DNA of 64,000 nt from Epiperipatus broadwayi (GCA_028023455.1 JAQFVV010000001.1:26344426-26408425), one strand, 5' to 3'; shown: positions 45,026 to 57,785, numbered from the stretch's first letter. Notes: generated by a model not told the origin, from the letters alone. Numbers and translations: made by a program.

Positions 45026-45491
45026 ATTCTAAAACATATCTGTGTCAAACTGATCATTAACCAAACACATATATATATATCTATCATGTCCTTTTAATAC
45101 TAAGTGGCTCATTCATGAAATCATTTTAAGGGCAGATTTCCTACATTTGAACAAATGCATGGTTAATTTCAAAAACAAATTAGTTAGGGCAAAAACAAAT
45201 TATGTAGGGTGAGTGATGAGGTAGTAGAAATGACATTGTTGCCAAGTTATGACTTAGATGCAATTTATTGTATATTCTAAAACATATCTGGGTCAAACTG
45301 ATCATTAAGCAAACATGTATCTATCATGTTTATTTAATACTAAGTGGCTCATTCATGAAATCATTTTAAGGGCAAACTTCCTACATTTGAACAAATGCAT
45401 GGTTGATTTTAAAATAAATTAGGTAGAGTGATGAGGTTGTAGAAATGACATTATTGCCAAGTTATGGCTTAAATGAAATTGATTGTATATT
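45026..45491 (+). repeat. 248-bp tandem duplication inside gypsy 2
   Basis: ATTCTAAAACATATCTG...TCAAACTGATCATTAA begins at 45026 and again at 45274. Both copies keep AAGTGGCTCATTCATGAAAT and AACAAATGCATGGTT, and have diverged by substitutions and short indels. Confidence 0.85.
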
Positions 45492-45689
45492 ATCTTTTAT
45501 ACCTGAAGCTCAACTGAAATAAAAATTTGCTGAGTCAAATTTAATTAAAGATGATATAGTAAAATGTGATTAATGAATATAATATCATATTCTCAAAAAT
45601 ACCAGAAGTGATAGAGGAATTCTAGCAAAGAATTAAACTGTTTAAAAACCAATCATTTCAATTTAAAACATATCCTATCCCATATCAAA

Positions 45690-46270
45690 ATGAAATTAAC
45701 AAGCAGATTCAGAAGATGATTGATTGAGAAATAATTTCCAAATGCTCCTCACCATTTTGCAACTCTATTGTAATGGTGTAAAAAGAAAGATAGGTTGATG
45801 AGATTTACTATTCCAGATAAGAATAAACCACAACCCATATACAAATTATCTGTGAAATTTATAATAAAGTATTTTCCACTTTTAACCTCCAGTTATTTGC
45901 AAATTGAGCTTCATCCAGATGATCACCAATATAATGCATTTCAATTGGATGGATTTACCTATCAATTTAATAGGGTGCCATTTGGATTGATTAATAATAG
46001 TGCTGGTTTAATAAGATGCCTGGATAAAACTGTCTCTTGAGATCAAACAGATAGCAATAATCTATGTAAATGATGTTATCATTCCATCTCTTACCATTAA
46101 AGAACATCTTCACCATTTAAGAATATTCTTTAAAGAGTGCTATGACAAAGGTATGACAAAGGTATAAAAATCAATTTCAAGAAGATTACATTAGTGTGCA
46201 ATAAAGTAGTCTTTTTATGTCATGTTATTGGTTGTAATGGGGTGAGACTTCATCCAGGTAAGATCAGTAT
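45690..46270 (+). pseudogene. Reverse transcriptase remnant, gypsy 2
   Basis: Begins KQIQKMID...EIISKCSSPFCNSIVMV, the RT entry block, with stops. The frame at 45795-46040 has LQIELHPDDHQYNAFQLDG and YQFNRVPFGLINNSAG, matching the blocks before the active site. After a frameshift, QIAIIYVNDVIIPSLTIKEH carries Y-V-N-D (46063-46074) where Y-V-D-D is required, followed by FKECYDKG, KINFKKITLVCNKVVFLCH and GVRLHPGK. The lost aspartate and the frame breaks make it inactive. Confidence 0.8.
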
Positions 46271-46369
46271 GATATAGAATTTTCCTACACCAAATAACAA
46301 ATAACAGATCAGATCACTTTTAGGGTTATATAATTTTTATAATCATTTTCTCCCAAATTTTCTGACCAT

Positions 46370-46790
46370 ATGGAATCATTATTAAAACTGATCAGAAAAT
46401 ATGAAAGATGGAACAGGACTCAAGATCAAGATAATGTGTTTGCTACTAATAAAACAAGATTTTTAGAGCAAGTAATGCTAGCTTTCCCTGATTTTAATAA
46501 ACCCTTTATCTTACAAACAGATAGTAGTGGTTATAGATTATGGGTAACTCTATCCCAAATGCAGGAGGATGGCCAAGCCAGAGTCCTTTTCCTTGTTAGC
46601 CTTCTCTTAAAAGGTCCTGAAATTAATTATATAGTCACTGAAAAGGAAGTATTAGCCATAATGTGGGCTTTCCAGAAATTTTGACAAATGCTTCTCAGAT
46701 CAGAGGTAATAGTGATCACTGATTATAAAAGCCTTGAATTCTTCCATCACAGCTGTTTATTTAACAGTCACCCTATTAGATGAAGTTTGA
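46370..46790 (+). pseudogene. RNase H remnant, gypsy 2
   Basis: The open frame 46370-46684 includes LAFPDFNKPFILQTDSSGY (first catalytic D), LSQMQEDGQARVLFLVS, and EINYIVTEKEVLAIMWAFQK (catalytic E in TEKE). After a stop, VIVITDYKSLEFFHH continues the domain. Typical gypsy RNase H order. Confidence 0.8.
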
Positions 46791-47125
46791 TGTTACAAGA
46801 ATTCAATTATACAGTCAGATACAGTAAAGGATCCGAAAACATTGTAACTGATGTGCTAAGTCAAAATCCATGTCAGTCAGAACAGCAACATTTAATGGTG
46901 GATAACGACTACATTTTAAATATCAAAATAACAATTAAAGACAATGTAGAGAATGATTTATTAAGCATAAAACAACTTCAAACCCTTGATCATGATCTGA
47001 GCAAAATTATCAAAACACTAAACAAAGAGGAAATTCTGTATAAAGCCAATGATTTGAAAAGTTACAGACTAGATAATCAAGTATTAAAATATAAATCAAA
47101 TAATAAAAAAGTGAATAGAGGTTAG
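46787..47125 (+). pseudogene. RNase H end and connection domain, gypsy 2
   Basis: LQEFNYTVRYSKGSENIVTD followed by VLSQNP matches the conserved W-x-x-x-L-x-E/Q-F-x-Y ... G-x-x-N-x-x-A-D-x-L-S-R segment at the end of gypsy RNase H. The rest (to residue 112) is a lysine-rich linker toward the integrase zinc finger, including LQTLDHDLSKIIKTL. Confidence 0.75.
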
Positions 47126-47129
47126 TAAT

Positions 47130-48180
47130 ACCAAAAAAGTAAGAAACCCACTCACTGAATATGTACATTATTTATATGAGCACTATGGGGCCCATAAAAT
47201 CAAGCAATAATGAAAAATTGTTTTTACTTGCCTAGAATGTATCATAACATTGTGAAAGAATTCAGAACTGTCACATATGCTTAAAAGCCAAGCCAGTAAA
47301 CAGAAATTACGTGAGTTCAGTTAATAATGTTCCCAAAAGAGCAAATAAGATCTTAGTAATGGACTTTTATGGCCTATTGCCACCTTTTAACAAGAAAAAA
47401 TATTTGCTAGTGGCTTATAATCTCTTCACAAAAATTGTGGCTATTTACTCTATATTTCAAGTTAATACTAAATTCACTATTAAAGTATTAGACACCCTAC
47501 ATTTCAAAGAAATAGGAAAAACCATGAATTATCTTAACTAATCATGATACTCCTTTACTATCTAAAAAATGGTCTCAATGGGTATGGGAACAACAGATAA
47601 AATGTGCTTACATCTATTAGGAACCACCATTTAAACCCTTGTGAAGGCATAATGCAGGAACTCAGACATTTGTTCAGAACCTACTTGGGAGACAAGCATA
47701 AAGGTTGGGAAAACCACACACAGCACCTAGTCAATTATATCAATTGGAATGTAAATGAATCTCACTGAATTCTCATCCATTAGACTACAATTGAGACAAA
47801 ATACGCAATTTTATTCCACACACCCATGCCTATGTTCACAGAATCACCCATCAATCCCAAAAAAGATTAGAGGCATATAACAAAATGATAGCAATGGTGA
47901 AAAGTGCACAAATTAAAAAAAAGCTAAATACCATTTTAAAATAGGTGATAAGTTTTTATTAAAACACCCCATGTAAGTAACCCCAAAGAATTTATCTTCC
48001 ACAAATTCTGAAATTTATATGAGGGACCATTTATCATTATCAAATATGCTGGTCCAAATGCATATTGGGTAGATAAAGGCAATGTTTCCAAAGGAATATT
48101 CAATGCCTGAAGTATGAAGCCATACCATGGGAACAAATAACAAATTCACCATCATCTTAAAAGAAAGTACAAGGCTATAA
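47130..48180 (+). pseudogene. Integrase remnant, gypsy 2
   Basis: LTEYVHYLYEHYGAHKIK recalls the H-H part of the zinc-binding domain; the C-C part (NCHICLKSK-like) is broken by stops. The frame 47311-47541 reads ILVMDFYGLLPPFNKKKYLL, the start of the catalytic core with its first D. LTNHDTPLLSKKW follows after a frameshift and holds the second D. Later segments (AYNKMIAMVKSAQIKKK) resemble the tail. Not functional. Confidence 0.65.
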
Positions 48181-48200
48181 ACTACAAATCCAGTCTGAAA

Positions 48201-49649
48201 TAATAACCAACAATATTTATATTTGATCGAGGTTTTAAATAATTCAGTAACATTGACTAAAACCATTAATGACTATTGCATTTAATGGAAAAGACAAAGA
48301 CAGCTTGATAAAATGTTGTATTATAACAGTTGAAATAAAGTCAGTTATAAATCATATACATATTTTTCATCAATAAAAATTATGTTAAAAGTAAAGTAAG
48401 CTTCCAATCTAACATCAATCTATCATTAATCTAACTATAACTGAAAATAGTTTTATTTTCTATATTATTTAAAGTTAAATATCCACTTTCTCAACAAAAT
48501 TCTCCAACACTGAGGTTTTTCTTAGAAATCTTCCCTTATCCTTGTTTCACAAAATCTTAATATTTAGTTGAATAATAAAATCCATTTTTATTAAAGAGAA
48601 AGCATGTTTTCATCATCTATAGAATAACCACAATTTTGCTACTATTGATAAAGATGACATCATATTATAAACAATTTTTTGGCACTGATACTATTTTGAC
48701 TAAGATTAAATCAGGACTATTACTTTCTAATTAGTAATAGCTGGATTACTATTCACTAATTATTACATTGGATGGGCAGCTGAATTAGCTATATGGGACA
48801 ATTACGTCAAAACTTATACATTAAACATGATTTTGAAGGAAAATGAATTTCCAAAGTTCAAATGGCCTGATTTTAAATCACAGATTGAGATTTAAAATAT
48901 TTCATTCTAATATTTCATATTATATTTTTGAAATAATTTCTCTAAATCTTAGTGTTATCTTAATTAATGTATTCAATTCTGCAAACAATTCATCACCTTG
49001 ATGTAATAGTTTATTTGATTTTCTGAGTAGGTATATATTTTCAAACTGTTATTTAAGAAATATTTATGAATATTTTACCCCTTTCAATAAATTTGTGATT
49101 GTATATTCTTACTGTATCTATTGAATATATGATTAATATGTAAATAAATATCTTCATGACAATCTATGGTGTCCATTTCTATATGTAATTTTTATCAGTA
49201 TCAATACAAGGGTTCATTTTTTAAATTCTGAATTGTTTTTTGCCAATTTTTTGCATTTTAATTTTATTCTAAATTTGTCAAATTTCAATGCATTACTTTC
49301 AAAAATTATACTTTTATTATCATATATGTGAAAATACATAGTCAAGTGATCAATTTCAAATATTTTGCCTGTTACAAAAAGCTAAGATTAAAGAAAAAAA
49401 TGTTTCAATTGCAATTCAGAAAGATCTCCAAACTGAATAAAATCTTAATTATGTTATATCCATCCTACATATTTAATTATAAAATTCATTTGTCTGAAGA
49501 TTTGTGATGATGGTATTTTATTTTATTTATTGGGTACTACTTACATAGCTAGGCTTGGCTGCTTGATGGCATTATTACCAGTCAAAAATAATACAATCTA
49601 ATATTCCTGGGCTCCAATTTATAAAATACGCCATGATTTTTAGATTTTT
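48201..49649. other. AT-rich spacer
   Basis: No gene seen. A short block at 49491-49520 (GTCTGAAGATTTGTGATGAT...) is shared with the left flank of the foldback element at 10329-10357. Confidence 0.5.
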
Positions 49650-50320
49650 AAAAACAACTTTTATTATTAATTACTATTAATTATTTCAATTTTGTGATTT
49701 TTATTTTATTTCTATTTTACAATTTGAAAAAACAACTTTTAATTATTCAAAACAACTGCTTTTAACTATATGGCGAATATTTTTTTTTTGCTTTATTTAT
49801 ATTATACTGCAAATTTTTTTGGCTTTACTTTTATTACACGATTTCTTTAAAAACAACTTTTAATATGTTTTAAAACAAACTCTTAATTATTAATAACAAC
49901 TTTTAACTTTTTTTTTTTTGGACTTTGTATTAGCTTTTTTTTTTTTGGTTCAACAATAAAAACAAAAACATCTTTTAACTCTTTTTTTAAAAACAACTTT
50001 TAATTATACGGCAAATTTTTTTTTTTGCTTTACTTATATTATATGGCTTTTTTTTTTTTAGCTTTACTTGTATTACGTGATTTCTTTAAAAACAACTTTT
50101 AATATTTTTTAAAACCAACTTTTAATTATTAATAACAACTTTTACCTTATTTTTTGGGACTTTGTATTAACTTTTTTTTTTGGCTCAACAATAAAAACAA
50201 AAACATTTAACTTTTTTGTTATTAAAAACAACTATTAACTTTTTTAAAAAAACAACTTTCGGTAAATATTTTTTCAAAGCAACTTTTAATTATTAATAAT
50301 AACTTTTAACTTTTTTTGGG
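49650..50320 (+). repeat. T-rich tandem array, period about 239 bp
   Basis: TATGGCGAATATT... at 49768 and TACGGCAAATTTT... at 50007 begin two long units, each with TTTGCTTTA, ATTAC(A/G)(C/T)GATTTC, AAAACAACTTTTAATA, GGACTTTGTATTA and CAACAATAAAAACAAAAACA in the same order. A smaller AAAAACAACTTTTAATTAT motif repeats within each unit. Confidence 0.8.
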
Positions 50321-52154
50321 AGGGGGGACTTAAAACCTTCGAACCAACTGCTATTGTGAATGGAAAATCTTCAATGGCAGGAGACTGACTTATAACTGAA
50401 ATATTTGTTTACAGCTATACAATTTCATGCCTTGTCCACACTCACATCACTTCAACTGTTGTAGGATCCAGTAACATTGTAGAAATGCCACAGACTCAGC
50501 ATCTGTTGTCGGCAATTCAGATACATTTATTCTTTCAGTGGCCATTTTATTAGTATCGTGGTATTTCAAGTTGAAACAAGACTTTGCACTTTTAACTCAG
50601 AAGATTCATCTTGTTAAGTCCCCTTGGCAAGGTTTTGCACCCTACACATTGTGTAAGAAGGGTGGTGTTGGTTGGACAATTCTTAGTCACTCAAACTGCG
50701 TGATTTAAGTAGAAATTAAATTACCATTCTATGAATCTTTTAAAACTTGTGCCCACTTGAAATCCACACACTGACAGATGATATGGTAACAAACTGTGAA
50801 ATGTGCGAATTCACATAAATTGTCGCGAAGCACAAAATAAGCCATAATGTTTCTGTGCAACACCATCAAGCAGCCTGAAATGGCTAAGATAAACAGAACT
50901 ATTTTCTTAGTCATAAGTCAGGCCCAGGAAACAGTATTTGTAGCTGTTTTTGACTGGCATAAATTCCATCAAGCCTGGCTATGTAAGTAGTACCATTTAT
51001 TGGACTAACCTATGTTTATTACTAAAAACTATATATTTGAAAAAGCATTAAGTGTGAATTTTTCTAAATACATTTAATATTTCAATTATATGACAGAAAT
51101 AGTCCATTATAACAAAAATGTTATTAGTTATTAGTAATAACTAAATATATTTTTATTAATAGTTTACCAATTAAACATGACTATTAACAAGATTAGGCAG
51201 GCAAGTATATTCTAGTTTAATATGGATGAGTTTAATAGTTAACCACTGTATAGAAATCATAATGAAAAGCTAATGAAGAAGCCAAAGTAGCATATTGATT
51301 TTATCAGACCAGAATATAGATAACAGAGGTTGTAAATCATTTATGTAATAACTATATCCAAATGAATTCAAGAAAGCCCCTGCTCAAAATGTCAAACCAT
51401 TGTAGCATCATTTTTGGTGCAAATGCCTCATCAAGAGAATTACAAAATATGTCACAACAGATATCACAACAATCCATGATCTAACTAAAACATATCTTTA
51501 TTATGATTAGCATGATTATCTTTGACAGCAGTTACTTGCCAACTTTAACTTTTCTTATAAAAATTCCATTAAGAAAGATAAGACTTAAGAAACAATTCTG
51601 AAACAGAAAAAAAAGAGACAACATATTAAACAAAATTTGTTACTGTAATAAAGACACACCACAATCAAATGATACTAATTACTTTTTTGGAATAAAAAAT
51701 TGAGACAAGATATTAAACAAAATTTGTTACTGTAATGAAGATATACAGCAGTTAAATGATATTTATTTAAAACCTATGCAATTTCTGTATGCAAATGGCA
51801 TGTGGCTAGAACCTATTATAAATTACACTTGATTTTCTCAGAAAGGTACTTGCTAATGATCTAAAAAATTGAGTGACTTGATCTCTTTTTAAGACCAACA
51901 GAATAAAAAGTAATCAGGCAAATTGTTTAAAGGTAAAACCATCAATCTTATGATAAAGACTGCAATAATTCAAGTATTCCCTTAATATCAAGGAAAACAT
52001 GGGATCACATAATAGAAAAATTAAATAAAACCTAAGGTTATAAAAACTCATTCGAGTTTGTAACCTCAGCAACATTGTTAAGTTGAAAACCAATATGTCA
52101 TAATAAAATTATTTATAGTAAAAACCATAACTGGTTCTACTTCTAGGCATAGTT
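50321..52154. other. Spacer without recognised genes
   Basis: The 50340-50960 part is less AT-rich, but neither strand gives a recognisable protein (the minus frame 50729-50914 is not supported). A direct repeat of about 40 bp, GAGACAA(C/G)ATATTAAACAA with TTTGTTACTGTAAT(A/G)AAGA, occurs at about 51615 and 51701. Confidence 0.5.
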
Positions 52155-52519
52155 TTGTCACTAATAAAAAGTATCATAAATAAAATTCTTACAAGACAGT
52201 TTGAACCAAAACCAAAAACAGTATTGTCACCATTTGGAAACATGATTCTTAATAAATATTCATCACTAGTAGACAAATCAGGATTATCTTATGCCCAAAG
52301 AGAAAAACTTTATCTTACAAAATGTAGTAGAAAAGAGAATGGTGATACAAGTGAAAAAAATTGAAAGAACTATACCAATTATGATAATGAACAATTTTGA
52401 TTTAATATAAAAGGAAGTATTAATTTCTCATGTTAGTGTTTGATATGCTTCAATAATCTGCTATACTAAACAAAAATGGGGTAGTAATCAATTCTTAAAA
52501 TGTTTTTGATTTACATAAT

Positions 52520-52980
52520 CATCCTGGAATAAATAAGTCTCTATAACAGGGTATATAGAATAATTATTTTTCTGAATGGTAAAACAAGAGAAATAAAATT
52601 GATTCATTAATATCATTTAAAAATATAATATCCATGGTTAAATGAAAATATGAAGAACTGCATTAAGAGAAAAGATTAACATCAAAGAAGGCATGATCTT
52701 CACAGAAATATTATAGTTCAAAGATTTTGTTTATCATCACAAGTTACATAATTTCAAGTAGGTGTTAAGAATGGTGGAAATGATAAAATGTTATGTAAAC
52801 ATTAGTGCAAACTTCCATAAACATACTATCGCTTCAAAGTCAAAAGATAACTCAAAGGATCTGCTAATAAGAAGACATGTTATATCTCTTTGGCATCAAC
52901 AAATCAAATCATTTCATCCAGACTCCAATAAAGTGTGGTTAAAAAAAACAATTCAAGCATTGTTAATCAAAAGAGCATAA
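52520..52980 (+). pseudogene. Possible integrase zinc-finger remnant
   Basis: With frame changes, HNHPGINKSL, then NIKYPWLN-like and NENMKNCIKRK followed by QRRHD recall the integrase H-H-C-C region (H...H-x-G...W-P-x-x-x-x-x-V-x-x-x-V/I). The cysteines are not both present. The open frames at 52155-52364 and 52762-52980 have no firm match. Low-confidence third LTR-element remnant. Confidence 0.3.
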
Positions 52981-54859
52981 TGACCACTAAGATTGTTGTG
53001 AGTGTCACTCTCACTTCAGGAACCTCTGGAATTAACTAACCCCATCATAAATACTATAGAAGCATAAATGAAGATGACAAATGCAAGTTGCAGTTAAATC
53101 ATAATCATTTAAAGTTGAAAAAAACCAATTTCATGAGTCCCTGTATCAGAGCAAAAAGCATCCAATGAAACCACAAGCATCTTCTGCTAAGATGCAAGTA
53201 TCCTTACCATATCAATTGCCAACCTATCTAATAATTTAATGAACTCAGTCAAAAAAATATCCCAATACACACCGAGATATAACTCAAAAACAAAAGTAGA
53301 GGGGTATGTTATGACCATCCATTAATTTAATTATGCATTTAGTTATTAGTAAACGCCAAGTGAGAATGATTTTACTTAAGTAAATTATTAAACGAGACTA
53401 ACAAAGTATTCTATAATGCAATTAAAATACACATTCATATAACAAATGTTCAATCTGATTCATGTGGATTTTATTAAACAAACAACTGATTATAAGATTT
53501 TATTAATAACTTATTCCACTTTAATACATCAATGTGGAGTCAAATTTTATGCACATATGAAATCAATGATACTTTTGTAAAATGGGTTTAGAAAATAAAA
53601 TATCATGGAAATCAAAATGTGGGGAGAAAAGTTCTATAAATTCTATAAAACTATTTGCTCTCCAAAGACAGAAAAGTAGCTTAAAAAATATTAATGATGT
53701 CTTGGACTTTTTATTACTATGAGCTTTCAGATTAATGATGTTATTTAAAATTGGGTCGTTGAAATTATTTCATTATCCATATATAAAACTGATAGACCAG
53801 TATTTATTATTTTTGTTTTATTATGAACAGAATATCCTCTCACCTTACTGCATTTAACTTCAATATTAAATATTTAATTTAGCGAAGTTTCAACTTTGAT
53901 TTCTCAAATACATAGTAATATTTTGCATATTATAAAGTCACAAGGCAAGTGAACATTTAAATATATAAATATGACTTTTCAAATGTACTTATAGTAAATG
54001 TTGTATTGTGATTTTGGTATCATCAAGCATTTTTTCATTCTCTGATTTTAAACAATTTTTAACAAGGATTTTTGCAGTTGTTATATGATATAAATTTCAT
54101 TTTCGAAAAGCATATGACGTTTCTATAGAAAGATTGGATAAATTTGCTAAGCAATAGAAAGTAATATTTGAAGAAATTATAACCATATTAAGATGATTTA
54201 AAATATGAGCACGTTATGATATTAGTTTTGTTTAATATATATCAATTTCATTCCGAAAAAAATTAATAATATTTACGTTTAAGATATTAAAAGTTTTGAA
54301 TGCTAAAAATATTAAAATTCGACTAAATTTATCTACAATATGTAACTAATTAAATTACCTTATTAAATTATGCGATATATTTTTACTTTAAAATATAAAA
54401 CGGTGTAAAAATTTTACAATTAAATAAATAATCTTTTTTGTTTTGTTATTTTCTTTATAGCAGATAAACCGTCTGCAAGGAATTTTTATTTAAAAGATAT
54501 GGTTTTCTAATATAAGTTTCGTATAAAAAAATTTTAATATAATACTTTAAACGACAGCTATACTGCGACATTTATTAATATAAAATAATAATAATATACA
54601 TCATAAATTTAAAAAGCAGTTTTAGAGAAATACTTTTTCTTTTTTTTTGCGCTTGAAAATTAGCTACTATTTAAAATCTAAGCGTCCTAATACTATCACG
54701 TGATTTTATACTGTATTTAACTTGTAATGGTGAGTTTATTGACTTTTTACCTCTGAGTTTAAGATCAAGAAACATCATGGTCTTTCTTCTCAGTGCCTGA
54801 TAAAGCAGAATGAAGGTTTGTGTAAATGATAAATATTTTTCCAATACATATATATAATT
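52981..54859. other. Spacer without recognised genes
   Basis: Mostly AT-rich. Nothing on either strand resembles a protein family. Confidence 0.5.
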
Positions 54860-54979
54860 ATGACAGACAAAAATAAAGCATGGCCCTTATTCCCAGGAAG
54901 CTGTAAAGTCACCAACCAAGGCAGCGGTTGGTGGCCGAAGGCGGAGGGTGCTAAGAATCCCCTGATTGCGGACCCAGGC

Positions 54980-55740
54980 TGCCATTTGATGACGACTTTT
55001 TATTTAGGTACTTACAACTGCAGATCATTTTTAAGTGAAGGAAGATTGCAAGAATTAGAAGAAGAACTCTCTTATTTAAATAGGACATTATTGGACTTTG
55101 TGAGGTTAGAAGAAAAAGTGAAGAGGCAATTGATTTAAAAAGTGGACATATACTCTATTATAAAGGCACAAATATTGGAAATACAAGTGGAGTAGGATTC
55201 ATTATAAATAAAAAGTGGAAGAACAATATTGTGAAGATTGATGGTGTATCGGACAGAATGGCAAGATTAGTTATACAACTTAATAGCAGATACCACATGC
55301 AGATAATTCAGGTTTATGCCCCAACAAGTTCTCATACTGATGAAGTAGTAGAAGATTTTTATATGGATATACAAAATGCTTTTGATCAGAGTAAACAACA
55401 TTTTAAAATTGTTATGGGAGACTTTAATGTTAGAATTGGTAAACAAATGAAAGTGCTGTAGGTAATTTTGGTTATGGTAATAGAAATGAGAGAGGACATA
55501 GACTTGTGGAGTTTGCAGAAAAAGAAAAACTTTATATTATGAATTATTTTTTTGAGAAAAATGTTAAAAGGAAATGGACATGGAAGCATCCAAATGAAGG
55601 TACAGCAGAATTGGATTATATTTTGACTAACAGGAAATACATATTTCAAGATCGTAATGTTCTTAACAAATTTAATACAGAAAGTGATCATCGATTAGTA
55701 AGGTGTAAGATACGTGTTAATGTAAAACTAGAGAGACAAA
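54980..55740 (+). pseudogene. AP-type endonuclease domain of LINE
   Basis: Blocks in order: FYLGTYNCRSFLSEGRLQEL (N of the first motif), GLCEVRRK-like after a frame change near 55090, YYKGTNIGNTSGVGFIINKK, IIQVYAPTSSHTDE, VMGDFNVRIGKQ (55411 region), ERGHRLVEFAEKEKLYIMN, KWTWKHPNEGTAELDYILT and FNTESDHRLVRCKI with the S-D-H catalytic histidine. This enzyme nicks target DNA for reverse transcription. A one-base deletion near 55446-55450 shifts the frame. Confidence 0.85.
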
Positions 55741-57160
55741 AATTATTAAGAAAAACAATATTTACAGTTGATATTCCTAATCTTCAGAAACATTCTAATG
55801 AATTTAAATTAGAACTTACAAATCACTTTCAAGTATTAGTAGATTTTGAACATGATTCAGATTTGAATGAAATTAATATGAAAATAACTGATACACTTTT
55901 AAAAACTGCAACAAAGATAGCTGGTAGAAAAAAGTAGCAATTGACCAATAAAATTTCTATTGAGACTAGAGAATTTATGAACAAAAGAAGGAATATGAAG
56001 ATATACAAAAATGATGCATTAAAAAGGATTGAATATCTTGTATTTTATAAAATGGTGCGGAAAAGAGTTGAAAATGATATGAGGAAGTATAACTGTGAAC
56101 TAGTAAGGAAAGCTGTAGAAGAAAATAAAAGTCTTACAAATGTAAAACAACATTTTGATATTGGTAGGAAATTTATATCTGCAATAAGAAAAAAAGATGG
56201 AATTATTACTAAAAAGAGAGATGACATCATGAAATTGGTAGATTTTTATCCAGAATTATATAGTAATAAAGAACAAATACCTACTATATCTATTACATCT
56301 TCCAAATTGCCCAGAATTTTAAATGAAGAAGTGAGACATGCAATTAAATGTATGAAGAAAGGAAAGGCTCCAGGTAATGATGGAATTATAATTGATATAT
56401 TAAAAGAAGCAGGTGAAGAAATAGAAAAAATTTTAGCAAAGTTATATACCAAATGTCTAAATGATAAAGATGTACCGGATGATTGGAAGCAGTAATAATA
56501 TTTAAAAAAAGTGATAAAGAAGATATTAGAAATTACAGACCTATCAGTCTTATCAGTTTTATATAAAATTTTTACCAAAATAATTACAACTGGTCTACAG
56601 AGAACATTGAATTTTCACCAACCAAGAGAACAAGCTGGATTTAAAAATGATTTTAGTACAGTAGATCATATCCAGGTTTTGAGAGAAGTTATAGAAAGGA
56701 CAAATGAATATGAGTTGTCATTATGTTTTGGATTTGTAGATTATGAAAGGGCATTTGATTCTATAAACATTTCTTCAGTGATTAAAGCATTGGATCATCA
56801 AAGTATAGATCAGGATCTTGTCATATTTTAAAGAATATTTATAAAAATGCAACAGCAACAGTTAGATTACACAATGATACTGGAAAATTCAACATTGAGA
56901 AAGGTGTAAAACAAGGTGACTCCATATCTCCAAAACTTTTTACAGCAATGCTGCAAGAAGTATTTTGTGGATTAAAATGGGAAACTAAATGAGTGAAAGT
57001 AAATGGAGATTATTTAAGTCATTTAGATTTCGCAGATGATGTAGTTGATTTTGCAAATAATGCTTCAGAGCTGCAGGAAATGTTGCAGGAGTTATCAGAT
57101 GAAAGTAGGACTAAAGATAAATGTTAAAAAGACTAAAGTACTGTTTAATTGATTTGCTCA
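55741..57160 (+). pseudogene. Reverse transcriptase domain of LINE
   Basis: Linker then RT: AIKCMKKGKAPGNDGI (entry block), IRNYRPISLI-like (in a shifted frame), LYKIFTKIITTGLQ, QPREQAGFKNDFSTVDHI, FGFVDYERAFDSIN with the first catalytic D, VKQGDSISPKLF in another frame, and HLDFADDVVDFAN (57016-57054) with an intact F-A-D-D. A TAG at 55935-55937 and shifts near 56490-56560, 56825 and 57100 break it. FADD and the D of FVDYERAF remain. Confidence 0.85.
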
Positions 57161-57164
57161 AAAT

Positions 57165-57770
57165 ATGAAAATAAAGATTTATTATCATGAATTAGAAGAA
57201 GTTAACAGTTACAAATACCTTGGTCAGATTATTAATACAGATGGAAACATAATGGAGGAAATTAATCATAGAATTAAACTTGGTTGGAGTGCTTTTGGTA
57301 GAAATAACTTGATACTAAAAGGAAATATGCCTGTGTGTTTGAAAAGGGAGGTTTTTAACAAATTTGTTTTACCAGTTCTTACTTATGGATCTGAGACTTG
57401 GACACTTAATAGAAGAGCAATACAGAGACTTCAGACCACTCAAAGAAGTATGGAGAGATGTATGTTGGGAGTAACAAGAAGTGATCGAAAATGCAATGTA
57501 TGGGTAAGAGAACAAATAGGTGTTACTGACCTCATTGAAAAAATTAAAAGATTGAAGGGGAGTTAGGCTGAACATATTGCTAGAAGAGATGATAATAGAT
57601 GGACAATTGAAATTTTAAACTGGATTCCAAGAGGTTGTAGAAGACCCAGAAAGAGACCACATGTGAGATGGATGGATGAAATAATAAAGTGTGCAGGGGT
57701 GATGTGAAGATAAGCTAAAGATCGGAGAAGATGGGTTAAACTTGGAGAGACCTTCATCCTGCAGTGGGTT
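57165..57770 (+). pseudogene. C-terminal part of LINE protein
   Basis: YKYLGQIINTDGNIMEEINH, KLGWSAFGR, FVLPVLTYGSETWTLNRR and RSMERCMLGVTRSDRK are the conserved blocks after RT in this family. After a TAG at 57564-57566, AEHIARRDDNRWT, RRPRKRPHVRWMDEI and RRRWVKLGETFILQWVD complete it. Confidence 0.85.
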
Positions 57771-57785
57771 GATAATGATGATGGT

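Larger units (their letters stand above)
44800..48200 (+). mobile_element. Broken Ty3/gypsy retrotransposon 2
   Basis: Protease, RT, RNase H and integrase parts follow in gypsy order over ~3.4 kb, in the style of 17.6/297-type polyproteins. Many stops and frameshifts break it, and a 248-bp tandem duplication lies between protease and RT. No flanking LTR pair was found. Gag is not recognisable upstream, where family 2 hammerhead repeats begin. Confidence 0.8.
54860..57785 (+). mobile_element. RTE-like LINE, near full length but broken
   Basis: Endonuclease, reverse transcriptase and a C-terminal domain follow in the order of RTE-type non-LTR retrotransposons (proteins often mislabelled craniofacial development protein 2-like). 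The 5' part (54860-55000) is less AT-rich and reads SCKVTNQGSGWWPKAEGA and ADPGCHL, as in the leader of this lineage. The 3' end follows the conserved GETFILQWVD end of the protein and finishes in an ATGATGATGG-type tail, typical for RTE. No long target duplication seen. It is broken by at least four frameshifts and two stops. Confidence 0.85.

Noticed and set aside
53400-53650. Possible integrase-like segment (HVDFIKQTTDYKILL)
   Set aside because: Only one short block matches in spirit, with no second catalytic motif within the expected distance.
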